Below, piece by piece: positions 1 to 11,500 of a DNA stretch of 60,000 nucleotides. A program made the translations under genes and the position numbers. The number at the start of each line of letters is the position of its first letter. Position 1 is the stretch's first letter. Source of the stretch: Adiantum capillus-veneris (taxonomy: Eukaryota > Streptophyta > Polypodiopsida > Polypodiales > Pteridaceae); assembly GCA_014529385.2 (NCBI GenBank), contig CM043960.1:39485281-39545280 (forward strand). Direction: 5' to 3'. The notes beneath the pieces are model-generated. The model was not told where the DNA came from. It was given only the letters and a program-made list of their open reading frames with translations, and did not search any database.

Positions 1-121
1 CCACTTAAGTGTCTTTTCCACATGCTACCACATGGTTCCATGACACCTATGCATCCCAATATACAAGAGGTGTTACACACATATAGGATAAATTCCATAA
101 ACCTAACAACCCTCCCCTTGG
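1..121 (-). repeat. Start of a minus-strand 3' LTR with polypurine tract
   Basis: Read on the minus strand, a purine run (CCAAGGGGAGGG, about 110-121) is followed by TTGTTAGG. This is the usual layout of a polypurine tract and the TG start of a 3' LTR. The LTR would run from 108 leftwards out of the window, so its length and CA end cannot be seen. Inference from local motifs only. Confidence 0.4.
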
Positions 122-409
122 GGTTTAAACTATAGTAACTGACAACTCGGACACACTCCAATCCAAGAGCAAAAGGACATCTCCAATCCATGAGACCGTC
201 TCCAATCCAAGAGACAAAACATCTCCTATTTAAGAGACATAACACATCACCCCTTGAACAAACGTATAAAGACTAAGACCAAGCTTATCCAAGTTATCTT
301 CAATAAAAATAAACTTAGAGGCAAAGGCAAAAACAAAAGAGAATGTTGTCATAGTCATAGTTGCAAGAGACTATAAGGCTATTGCTGTCTTCTTCTACCA
401 AACAGACTA
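122..409. other. Non-coding stretch with short repeats
   Basis: No coding sequence is recognised. Three or four imperfect copies of a motif close to CTCCAATCCAAGAGA lie at about 150-235. The stretch sits between the gag zinc-knuckle relic and the polypurine tract, so it may be the 3' untranslated part of the same minus-strand element. Confidence 0.3.
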
Positions 410-660
410 ATCTTCTTGGCTTTGAACTACTGTTGTGCGGTGTTGCCTTTGTCTTTCTTGAAGCACTTGGAAGGAGGATGGCCCTTCTTTCCACAAATGC
501 TACAAGCGTTGAATGCTAGGCAATCTTTGGCTATGTGCCCTTCCTTGCTACACTTGAAAAAAGTTTTATTGTTAGAACTAACTGCAAATTCTACTCTTCT
601 TGAAGTAGAATTCCTTCTCTACTTCTTCTCTTGTGACTCTAAGGAGTTGATCACATCTTT
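410..660 (-). pseudogene. Retrotransposon gag fragment with zinc knuckles
   Basis: The minus-strand translation contains one intact CCHC knuckle (C-S-I-C-G-K-K-G-H-P-P-S-K-C, about 463-504). Just upstream is a second, damaged knuckle that keeps C-S-K-E-G-H-I-A-K-D-C but has Phe where the first Cys should be. Paired knuckles of this kind are the nucleic-acid-binding end of LTR-retrotransposon Gag. The frame ends soon after, and no protease, integrase or reverse transcriptase follows before the polypurine tract near 121. It is therefore a truncated gag or a non-autonomous gag-only element. Confidence 0.55.
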
Positions 661-879
661 CAAGTCAAACGTTGTAATGCCAAGGGAGGTCAAGGACCGG
701 CGGGGGCCAAGGGCCGACTGCGAATGGAGACGGGATCCTAAGCGCAAGGCCTATAAAGGGAGGTTGGGCAGAGGATCAAGGCACGGCAATTCGCAGGTTT
801 CTTACATTGGTATCAGAGCTAAGGGGAGAGGAGAGCCATGGAGGAGGGGGGAAGGAGATTGGTTGCATGAGCCATGCAT

Positions 880-988
<109 letters not shown>

Positions 989-1195
989 GTTCTATGGTGC
1001 TTTGGACAGAAAAAGGCCGCAGGAAATGGCCCATGCATGGCGGAGCTGGTCAGGCCAAGAAGACACGCGTAAAAGGCTACTTGCATGAAGGAAACGAGCG
1101 GCTTTGACTTGCATGAAATGGAACTATGTTGAGATTGCCAGACTTGCCCAGGCCTGTTGAGGACAAGTCGTCACTGCTATGAGGCATGATGAGCA

Positions 1196-1305
<110 letters not shown>

Positions 1306-1529
1306 GCAATTCGATCACGCAGGGCTATTCGCCATCGTTCTGCAATAGAGCATCGTTTTTTTCCTTCTCTTTGAAACATATGGGCGCCCAAGGGTGCCCA
1401 AGGGGCAACCCTAGGGACCCATCCCATGGGGAGGCCAACCATATAGCAAAACCATGCAGCCGTGTGGGGATTGTGCGACCATGCAAGGGTGGATGACCTC
1501 AAGGTTGCATGAACTAACCATGAGCAATA

Positions 1530-2910
1530 GCTTTGGGAAGATCTGATAGGATTGATAAAGGATGTCAAAGATTTCAAGTTGCACTCACACTCCGACTGTC
1601 ACAATGTATCACTGGAATTTGATGTATACCAAAATCTCCCACTAGATGAGATAACCACACAGCTTCCTTATTGGAACTAGAAACTGCAACAGACTCTGCC
1701 TCAGTGATGGAAGAGGAAGTGAAATTTTGTATAAATGACCACCAAGAAACTGTCGCTCCAGCGAACAAAAAAATGTAGGCAGATGTGGATCGCCTAGTGT
1801 CCACACAACCTGCATAATCTGAATCAGTGTATCCAACTATGGATGCATCACTATCCCCAAAGCATAATCACTTGCCAGTTGAGCCCTTGACGTATCTCAA
1901 GATGTGCTTCACTGCTTCCCAATGCTTTCTGCCTGGATTTGCCATAAACCCGTTGACCACTCCCACTGCATATGCAATGTCTAGCTATGTGCTAACCATG
2001 GCAAACATGAGACTGCCAATTGTCAAAGAATACAGCACCTTTGCCATCTCTACCTTTTCAACATCTGATTTGGGACAATCGTGCTTACTAAGTTTTTCAT
2101 ATGCTGCCGATAGGGTACTCAATGCTTTCCCCCCTTGCATACTAAAGCCATGTAAACATCCTCTTCAAGATCCCCATGAAGAAACGCTCACTTCACATCC
2201 ATTAATTTGGACCAATTCCACGTCCTTGATGGCTACTAGACTAAGCACAAAATGCAATGTAGTCATCTTGACCACTAGAGATAATCACTCCTTGTGAGGA
2301 GTCACATGAAAGCTAGCACCTGAGTCCACAATCCAATTCTACGCATAACACTCATCATGAGCCAACAATGCATCAGGACTCAAATCCGATGTGAAAAATC
2401 AACACATCATTTGGCACTTTGGAAACTGTCTCAATGACTGGATACTCAACCACATTAAGCTCTTCAATTTTCACGTTGCTTTTAGGTTTGTCAGATATTG
2501 CTTTCTCTTTGCCCTTATCACGCTGCATCATGCGGCAATAGTAACACTCTACATTTCACATGTCTTTGCCATGACTCTTTCTACGACCTTGTCAGCGATG
2601 TTGTGAACGACCGCGGCTACGACCATGCTGCTTTTGAAATTCCCTTTTGTCATGACTTCCACTAGCCACGTATGCATCACCATGCCCACTCGCATCAAGA
2701 GATTGACGTCGAATCTCTTCAATGAGCAATGCACCAGCAACACTATTGAAATCTAGTTTGCCAATGGGTGCAGAATTACTTATGGCTGTGTTGAAAGTAT
2801 CCCATGACGATGGTAGCGAACATAGCAAGAAAATGGCCTTCATTTCATCATCAAAATTGAGACCTTTTGAAGTAAGCTATGAAAACACGTTGTTGAACTC
2901 GTTCAAATGA
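1530..2910 (-). pseudogene. Decayed Ty1/copia gag-pol lacking integrase
   Basis: Minus-strand frames contain, in element order, a gag segment (about 2910-2540, with F-N-N-V-F-S and L-C-S-L-P-S-S-W and a CYYC relic of a zinc knuckle), the protease motif W-I-V-D-S-G-A-S (about 2340-2300), then reverse transcriptase residues (S-L-V-A-I-K-D-V-E-L-V-Q) and finally copia RNase H (C-V-D-T-R-R-S-T-S, T-E-A-E-S-V-A) at about 1830-1574. The protease is joined almost directly to the middle of the reverse transcriptase, so integrase and the first part of RT are deleted. Several in-frame stops and frame changes are present. The gag end stops exactly at the left LTR of the copia element at 2911. Confidence 0.75.
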
Positions 2911-3137
2911 TGTTACCATATACATGTGGTAGTGATGTGTGTGAACACACTAGGACCGCCAGGGCATTTTTTCCCTCTTTAGGAGGTTTTTTCCCCCGTG
3001 CATTATATATACGCCCATCACTCTAGGGCTATCTATCTTTCCATTGCACACTAAGTAACACACTCTCTATTGTGTGCCTTGAGCTTCCTTCGTCTTCTCT
3101 AAGCTGTGTGTGTTTCTCTGCAACCCTAATTCCAACA
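2911..3137 (+). repeat. 5' LTR of the copia element
   Basis: 227 bp, starts TGTTACC and ends CCAACA. It contains a TATATATA motif near 3005, a plausible promoter TATA box, followed by the R/U5 region. It differs from the 3' LTR at 2961, 3005, 3048 and 3100, and at each site the 5' copy has A or T where the 3' copy has G or C. Confidence 0.95.
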
Positions 3138-3139
3138 AT

Positions 3140-3151
3140 TGGTATCAGAGC
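3140..3151 (+). other. Primer-binding site, tRNA-iMet
   Basis: TGGTATCAGAGC lies two bases after the 5' LTR. It is the standard plant primer site complementary to the 3' end of initiator tRNA-Met, where minus-strand DNA synthesis begins. Confidence 0.9.
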
Positions 3152-3499
3152 AGGTCACGTCCTCCCGGGCTTAGTCGCCAGCTGCTCCAGCACACGCCTG
3201 CTCACTTTCTCCGATTTCAGTGAGCTTTGGCGAGCGTTCGCAGGTCGACAAATATTTTGGGAAAGCTCAAAGAGCTTGGTCTGCTCAGAATTTTGATTTG
3301 GGCTCATTTCGGCCTCCGTTTCCACTACAGGCAGTACTGCACAGGTTATTTTGTCATTTTGTGCAGATTTTCTGTCAGTGCCGTTTTCTGCATAACAGGT
3401 GCCTTATAGTCTTCTACGGTTTGTGCTATATAGCACAAGTTGTTCCCGCTCCATTTCTCCTATTTTCGGGCAGTTTTCACATCAGGTGCAGCATTTACC

Positions 3500-6400
3500 A
3501 TGGCTGACAACAACAACACAGATGTGTTCAAGATGTTTGCTGCTGAGGACAGGTTGGATGGGGACAACTACCCTATGTGGGCTTATATGATGCAACATGT
3601 TCTTGTGTCAAAAGGTGTCTGGAACATTGTGCAGGGCATTGATGTACGTCCTGGTTCTGAAGATGTAGGCGATATTGAGGATGTTGCAGGTCTTGCTGCA
3701 AGGATTGCAGCTGTTAGAGTTGTTTTGCCTACAGCAGAACAAGCTCGTTGGGATGTTAAGGATGCGCAGGCTCATGCATTGATTGCGTTGTCTGTGAAGC
3801 GCACCATTATTCCTCACATCCGTTCAGCAAAATCTGCAAAATAGGCTTGGGATATTCTAGCAGGTCTTTATGCAAGCCGCAATGAGGCTAAAATTGCTTT
3901 GCTGTGTAAAGAGCTAGAGTCGAAGATTATGCATGAGGAAGATGATATGGACACTTTCCTTGCTAGTGTCAAGGATATCAATGAGCAACTCATTTCTGCA
4001 GGTGAAGTCATTTCTGACAGTTCCCTTGTGCAGACTGTTCTTGATGCCTTACCAGATTCCTACCAGACTTTTGCTAGTACTTGGAGACTGATGACCCAAG
4101 GAAATCCTGAAGTTGTCAAGTTTGATGCATTATGCACATTGCTGTTGCAAGAGTCACTTTCTAGAAAAAACAGGACTAGGCAGCGTGCAGTTGAACAGGC
4201 TTTTATTGCTTCTCAAAGAAAGGGTGGTAACAGTAATGCAGCCACTTCTTATGGTTCTGCTGCGAGTGGCAAAAATTCTGTTCCTAATGCTTCTGCTGGC
4301 AGCACTTCGTCTGGCAATTCTGGTGATAAGGGCAAAAAGAAGATGCGTTGCCATTATTGTAAAGCGAATGATCACTTGATCAAGTCGTGTCCTAAGTTGA
4401 AGGCCAAAGAGGCTAAGAAGAAAGAGGGTGGTTCAACTGCAAATGCTGGTTCCACTACAAATGCAGCCATTGTTGAGTCTTCTGTGAAAGGAGATTGTGA
4501 TGCTGATGTTGATGCAGAATGGGCTTTTAGCGCAGAGTGCACTTACAATCCTGCTGTCCATGATGCATGCTTGTCAGTTGCTGCAGATTCACATGTGTGG
4601 TATTTCGACAGTGGTGCTACAAAGCACATTACCTCACATCGTGAATTGTTTACCTCTCTCGAGTCTGTCCCTCATGGGAATTCAGTCACTTGTGCCAACA
4701 ACGCCTCTTATCCAGTTCAGGGAGTTGGAAAGATTGTGCTCACTGCTGCTAATGGCAGTTCCTTCACACTTGTTGATGCACTTTATGTACCTGGGATCAA
4801 GAAGAATCTCTTGTCTGTATCCGCACTTGCTAGACTTGGACTTGTAGTCAAATTTGTGGATGACAGATGTACAGTTCATGATCTCAGTTTTGGTGATGAA
4901 ATTGTTGCATCTGGGCTTTTGTGCCGTGGGCTGTATAAGCTCACTTTGTATGACAAGTGTGGACAAAATTTTGCAAATGCTGTTGCAGATTCAAGGGCTA
5001 TTTCAGATGCAAAACTTTGGCATGCACGTTTTGGTCATCTGAATTTTGCCAGTTTGCTGCGTTTGCAGAAATCTGATATGGTTGCTTCTTTGCCGCCTCT
5101 TGAAGCACCTATCAAACATGTTTGTGAAGGCTGTATTCTGGGTAAAATGCAGCGTTCTAAGTTTCCAAAGGATGGTTCAGTTAGGGCCACATGCAGGTTG
5201 CAGCTTGTGCATAGTGACGTTTGTGGGCCCATGCAAACTCCGTCCTTGGGCAATTACCTGTACTTCGTGACTTTCATTGATGATTACTCCAGGCATGCGT
5301 GGGTATTTCCGCTTAAAGCGAAGTCCGAAGTTTTTATGTGCTTCAAACAATTTTTGGCTATGGCTGAAAATGTCTCAAAATGTACTATGGGCACCCTCCG
5401 TTCCGATCGAGGGGGGGAGTATATGTCTCATGAATTTAATGCATTTCTAGCTAGTCGTGGGATAAAACACCAATGTACAGTGCCTTATACACCTCAGCAA
5501 AATGGTGTTGCTGAGAGGAAAAACAGGTCACTAACGGAAATGGCACGATGTATGGTCAAAAGTCAAGCTTTGCCGCATTCTTTTTGGCTTGAGGCCATCA
5601 TGTGTGCCACTTATGTACTTAACAGGTGTCCTACGAAAGCTTTGCAGTCTATTACTCCATATGAAGCATGGCATGATAGAAAACCTTCTATTGAGCACAT
5701 GCGTGTTTTTGGCTGTTTGGCATATGCTTTAGTGCCACAAGTGCAGCGCAGAAAATTGGATGATAAGGCTGTCAAATGTATTTTTGTTGGTTATAGTGCT
5801 GAAAGCAAAGGTTACAGGTTGTATCATCCGCAAACAAAACGTATTTTGGTTTCACGGGATGTAGTGTTTGTGGAAGATTCTGTTCAACCCTTGCTGTCAT
5901 GTACTAGAGACAGTAATGTAAGCTCACAGGACATTTATGACACTTTGTTGCCTCTTTTCAGTGGTGGAAATACGAATGTAAGTTCCAATGAGGCAAATGT
6001 ACAGCCTATGGGGGTTTCTGAAAATGTTTTAGAACAGCCTATTACTGATGCAGATGTACATGATGTACTTGATGAGGAAAGGGCTGAAAATGAGCAGGCT
6101 AGAGGTATGCCAAAATGGCTGGTGCACACTTTGCATGACAGTAAATTGGATGCACCTTTATCTAGTTGTACTCGTTCAGGCTCTCGCCATGCATCTTATG
6201 CATCAGATTGTTATGCTTTGGCTGTGTCTAGTTTACATGATGTTGAGGAGCCTCTGTCTTTTGATGAAGCACAGAATTCAGAAAATTGGATTGCTGCCAT
6301 GAAATCAGAATATGATGCACTTATAGAGAATGACACATGGACTTTATGTGATTTGCCTCCTGGCAAAAAGGCCATTGGTACCAAGTGGGTTTACAAGTTG

Positions 6401-7786
6401 AAACGCAAGCCGGATGGTGAGATCGATCGCCATAAGGCTCGACTTGTTGCAAAGGGTTATGCACAACAAAAAGGCATAGATTATGAAGAGACTTTTGCTC
6501 CCACTTGTCGTATGACTACTGTGCGTTTTCTATGTGCATTGGCAGCTCATTTTGGTTGGGATGTACATCAATCAGACATTGTTACTGCTTTCTTGAATGG
6601 TGACATATTTGAGGAAGTTTATGTAACGCAGCCTCGCGGTTTTGTCATAAAAGGACAAGAGGACAAAGTGTGCAAATGTAAGAAGGCTTTGTATGGGTTG
6701 AAGCAATCTCCTCGTGCTTGGTATGAGAAAGCTGACACTCATTTGGATAAACGAGGCTTTCGTAACAGTCCAACAGAAAGCACATTGTATGTAAAGCGTG
6801 AGGATGATGTATTTCTCATTGTGGTTCTTTATGTTGATGATTTGCTGATCACTGGACCAAATGAGAGACATATTGCTGAATTTAAGGCTGATTTGAATGC
6901 TACTTTCAAGATGAAAGATTTGGGGCTGTTGCATCATTACTTGGGTATACAGTTTAAGCAGTGTGATGGTGGTATTGCCTTGTGTCAGAAAAGTTACATA
7001 GAGACATTGCTATGTAAGTTTGGACTTGAGGATTGCAAACCTATTGCCACTCCCATGGAAACAGGTTTGAAGTTGAGTCTACATGATGCTGGCGATCCTG
7101 CTGATGTCACTCTTTACCAAACTGCTGTTGGCTGCCTCATTTATGTATGCAACACGAGGCCAGATATTCAGTTTGCAGTCTCGCAGGTCAGCAGATTTAT
7201 GCATAGCCCAGGGTCTAAGCATTGGCAGGCTGTCAAGAGGATTTTCCGCTACCTTAGTGGCACTTTACATCTTGGCTTGTTTTATCCCAAGGGGGGATCA
7301 TTGCCGCCAGACTTACATGCTTTTTCGGACTCAGATTGGGCTGGTTGTTTTGACACGCGAGTGTCCACAAGTGGTTTTTGTTTCATGCTTGGCAGTTCAT
7401 GTATATCATGGTTGAGCAAGAAGCAACCTACTGTGGCCACTTCGAGTTGTGAGGCTGAGTACAGGGCAGTCTTCACAGCTACGGTTGAGTGTGTATGGCT
7501 CAGACGCCTTATGGCTGACTTGGGTGTTGGACAGGACACTGCCAACACTATCTACACTGACAGTCAGAGCACATTGGCAGTTGCGAGGAACCCAGTTTTT
7601 CATGCTCGCACAAAGCACATTGAGGTGCATTACCACTATGTCAGGGAGAGGCTCTCAGCAGGAGAGATCAGCTTGGGTTATGTGCCAACACAGGACAACC
7701 TTGCAGATCTTTTCACAAAGGCATTGTCTCGTGAGAAGCTTGAAGCTTTCCGCAAAGCTTTGGGCTTACTCCCCTTTGTGGACTGA
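3500..7786 (+). pseudogene. gag-pol: Copia gag-pol polyprotein with one in-frame stop
   Basis: One reading frame of 1,428 codons encodes the polyprotein that makes particles, processes itself, copies RNA and integrates DNA. The start ATG at 3500 sits in a strong context (ACCATGG). Domains in order: UBN2-type gag (residues ~10-250); CCHC knuckle C-H-Y-C...H...C (~284-297); protease D-S-G-A-T (~370); integrase zinc-binding H-H-C-C, then the D, D and E catalytic residues (V-H-S-D, R-S-D-R-G-G-E, A-E-R-K); reverse transcriptase with Y-V-D-D (~1110); RNase H with S-D-S-D-W-A-G, S-C-E-A-E-Y and T-D-S-Q-S; terminal A-D-L-F-T-K-A-L. The order PR-IN-RT-RH is diagnostic of Ty1/copia. The only break is a TAG at 3842-3844 inside gag; all catalytic motifs survive and no frameshift was seen. 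Confidence 0.95.
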
Positions 7787-7850
7787 TCCTGTCCTCAGGG
7801 CATGGCACTTCCCTTTACTCATGTGCCAGCTCTCGTTCACCGCATCACTC

Positions 7851-7861
7851 CAGGGGGGATT
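7851..7861 (+). other. Polypurine tract of the copia element
   Basis: The purine-rich AGGGGGGATT lies immediately before the 3' LTR at 7862, the position where plus-strand DNA synthesis is primed. Confidence 0.7.
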
Positions 7862-8088
7862 TGTTACCATATACATGTGGTAGTGATGTGTGTGAACACA
7901 CTAGGACCGCCGGGGCATTTTTTCCCTCTTTAGGAGGTTTTTTCCCCCGTGCATTGTATATACGCCCATCACTCTAGGGCTATCTATCTTTCCATTGCGC
8001 ACTAAGTAACACACTCTCTATTGTGTGCCTTGAGCTTCCTTCGTCTTCTCCAAGCTGTGTGTGTTTCTCTGCAACCCTAATTCCAACA
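7862..8088 (+). repeat. 3' LTR of the copia element
   Basis: 227 bp, same length as the 5' LTR and identical to it except at four transition sites. Its end (CCAACA) abuts GGACAAGAAACACC, which does not duplicate the left flank. Confidence 0.95.
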
Positions 8089-8568
8089 GGACAAGAAACA
8101 CCTGTTTGTGTCGATGGTCACGCTTGATTTGAAGAGTGAGTCGAGATAAAGATTCCATGAAGGTCCAAATCCTATCAATAGCAACACGCTCCTGTACACA
8201 CTAGGAAACAAAAGGAATACCTCCAGGAGGCACATTAGTGGGAAAAGAGAACTTTACTAATCACTCAACTCTAAAACAGAAACACTCCTAGCGTACTAAT
8301 CTTACCTACCCTCCATCACTCAAGTGATGAGGATCAAAGGTGTTTCATGACATAGGTTTCTGTTTCAGTGTACCGGATGTAAATGTGTAGGTCTGGGTCA
8401 ATGTTTTGACTTTTATTGTGCATACTCGTTTGCTAATTGCTCTTGCTCTTTATTTTTTTGTTTTTTGTGAGTATAAAGCTTTATATGTACATTCCCTAAG
8501 ATTGGTGATTGAGAGGTCAGGAAAAAAGGTTGAGAGGGAAACAAATGAATGATGACTGTCAGCCAACA
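8089..8568 (-). repeat. Truncated 3' LTR of a gag-protease element
   Basis: Minus-strand sequence starting TGTTGGCTGAC at 8568, directly after a polypurine tract, with a TATAAAG motif near 8475. It is cut off at 8089 by the copia 3' LTR, so its CA end is not visible. Its start does not resemble the LTR at 14811-15401, so the two may not belong to the same element. No protein-coding sequence is recognised in it. Confidence 0.45.
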
Positions 8569-8582
8569 CTCCCCCCTTCCTT
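8569..8582 (-). other. Polypurine tract after the gag-protease frame
   Basis: AAGGAAGGGGGGAG on the minus strand, beginning seven bases after the stop codon of the gag-protease frame and followed directly by TG. The tight spacing suggests that this frame is the last gene of its element. Confidence 0.6.
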
Positions 8583-8589
8583 GGGTAGA

Positions 8590-11500
8590 TCATACCGTTT
8601 GAAATGAGCTTGTCACCCTTTGAAACCAATTGTTCCAGTTGGTAATAGGTGGAGATTTTTGCCAGTAGTTTTCTATTACCTTAGGCGCCTCGTCGAGTTG
8701 CAAGGGTGGTAAGGTACTCTCCCAAGATCGAACTTGAAGTAGTTCATCAGGTGATTCTTGAACACTGGGAGGTGTGGATTCCTTTGTAGCTTTATGGAGG
8801 TCCACTATTGTAGATGGAGGCTGTGGAGAAGTTTTTACCTCTACGGATGCATTACATGAGGAGCTAGAAGCTTCATGGGACTCCCCCCTTCCTGAGCTAG
8901 GTGGAACAAATCGTTCTGGTGTGTAGCATTCTGTGATTTTTTTCTTTCCACGATCATTGATTCGTTTTGGAGCTACAGGATTGGGCTCACATGGGTCATG
9001 TGATAGGTAAGAGCACAATCTACGTTTTGGCACCCATATTTGATCATTTCCTTGATAGTAGCCTTGGGCTTCCAATAGTCGTTTAGGGATCCATCGCAAC
9101 ATTTTCTTACTTTTCTTGGAGCGAGTGGTACGTTTCTTACAAGGCTTCTGTTTTTTAGCACTAGCTATGGTCACTAAAGAAGCTTTAGGGACCCACTTGT
9201 ATGTTTTCTTCGTTACATTAGGATGAGTCTTGTCAGAAGCGATATGCATTGCTTGTAGAATATTTAAGGGTACAGGCATTTCATCCCCCTCAGGTGTTAC
9301 CCAAGTCGTCCCCCTATTTCCCCAAGTGTCTATGGTTGCTGCTAGGTGGACCCAATCCACATTGTCCGACTCAGTCATCCCAAGTAGGATATCCATATAA
9401 GGAGAGTTCTCCCCAATATCCGTGTCTTCGTTACACGTGTAACAATACTGTAATGGAGCTGAGTGAATTGTTGTGTTTGATCGATTATCAATGATGAATT
9501 TATTTCCTAGAGGATGCGTTCGACCACTTAAAAGATCAACTCGAATGACAGAGTCTTGGAACTGTAAGTAGACGTGGTTTTTGGACCAGTCATGCACCAT
9601 TTTTGCTTCCCTCATGAATGGACACCCTAAGATCATCTCAAATGACATAGGATGCTTGGAAAAATACATAACAATGAAAGTCTGCCTTACCTTGTGTCCC
9701 AAGACCTTGATCCTGAGATCCTTAAGCATTCCAATAGGCGTAACAATAGATCCATTAGCCATTTTTACCACTACGCTTGTGGCTTCAAGGTGAGGTCGCC
9801 CCATAGACTCCCAACAACTCTTTGTCACCATGCTGACTCCCGCACCACCGTCAAGAACTCCCTTTACAGTTAATCCTTTAGTAGTGATTGGCAGAGTAGC
9901 ATTAGATTCATCACCTTCAAAGTATTGCCCCAACTTGTTAACGGGTACTTCAATTACAGATTCATGTCCCGCTAGGTCAGATGGTGGTGCTAAATGTTCC
10001 TCATCATTCATTACCAAGTCAGGTTTGTTCATATGTGCAAACTGTGGTAATCCGGCCTGTAATTCTCCATTGAGGAAGGCTCGAAGAGCTGAGACTAGCT
10101 CGGGGTCTTTATATAGTTTGGACATGATGGTGGTTCTAACTTCTGAAGACATGAAATCCATCAATTTGGCAACATTTAATGGCATCTTGTGGGACGTAGG
10201 ACCCTGACAAGAGAATGGTGAAGATGGAATCTCCACTTCCTCAAGGGGGTCGGGCATTCCCTCACCAAACATTCTCTCTAGTAGAAAAGGTGTGTGTCCA
10301 CTTTCAGATGTCCTACCCTCACTCTCCTCCCGAATGATACTGGGTATAGCTAACGGTCTGTAGTTCTTGTGAGGTTGAACTTGTGTGGGAAACACTGTGT
10401 CCGACATCTGGATATGTTTGGGTTCAGGTTCTAATGTTCGTTGAGTTTCTTCCACCAAACCCCTCAGTTGTTGGACTCGTTCAATTTCCACTGTTGGGTT
10501 TGGATAGGTTCCAATCTTTCTCTTGAAATCCTCATTTTTTGTCTCTCGTGGCTTATCTTGGGGGTTCGCAACTGGGTGGTTTAACCTTGAATACTCTTTT
10601 GGTGTTCGTCGTAATTCCCTCTCGTGATCCTCCTCACTGGCTTTTTCCTTTGTAGTAACAGCTTTGGTCTCCGTGGTCTCTATCGAATCTGAGTCATCCT
10701 CAGGGTCATTCATATACACGGGATCCTCTCCTATCCCTATATTAGTCTTTGAACTAGGTTTTGAGCTAGAAGCATTAAGGGATTTCTTTCTTCGTGTTTT
10801 CTTCTTTCTCACTCGGCCAATGGATGCAGCATCTCTCTCTTCGAGGATGTAATTTTGCTTTTGGAGCATCGACCGTGTGAGTGCATTCACTGGTGCTATG
10901 TTTATAGTTGGTGGTGTCCCATCAACAATCTCTATTAAGTTCAATGGTGTGATTTTCGGCGCGTTTGGATTGTTAGGACACTGTGCGATCAAATGATCTA
11001 TGCCACAACGATTACAAATGAGTATTGGCATTGCCAATGCACTCCCTTGACTTGTTTGCATTAGTGCAGCATTCTTTTGCATTCTAATGGGGCACTCAGC
11101 TACTCGATGTGGTCCACCACATTCGTAGCACTGAAGAGGTGGTCTCCTGGAAAAACTATTAATGTTTTGGCCTCTTTCTGCTAGCGCAGTAGCTTGATAT
11201 ACCGGTTTGATTTGTCCCCACTGGTCTTCCATATAGTACATGGGACACTCCTCAAGCATGTCGACTCCATAGGTGATACTAGAGTCTATGTCCTCTTCGC
11301 AATCTACATAAGTACTAGATGACTCGCAACCTATTTGGTTCATAGGTGTAACTCTTGGATGAGGGGGTTGCGGTCCTAGCACTGGAGGTGGCAACGGTGT
11401 GGTTTGGACCACATTTTGGGTTCTAGGGACCATGTGCTGTAATGGCAACTGTTGCTCCATGGATGGGGTAGGCATCAATGCAGGAACTCGAGGTGAGTCT

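Larger units (their letters stand above)
2911..8088 (+). mobile_element. Full-length Ty1/copia LTR retrotransposon
   Basis: Two 227-bp LTRs (2911-3137 and 7862-8088), both TG...CA, bracket a PBS, one long gag-pol frame and a polypurine tract. The LTRs differ at only four sites, which indicates a recent insertion. The 5-bp flanks do not match (AATGA on the left, GGACA on the right), so the expected target-site duplication is missing. Either the element arose by recombination between two copies, or one flank has been deleted. Confidence 0.95.

Noticed and set aside
1827-2297. 156-codon plus-strand open frame
   Set aside because: It is the antisense of the copia reverse transcriptase relic on the minus strand.
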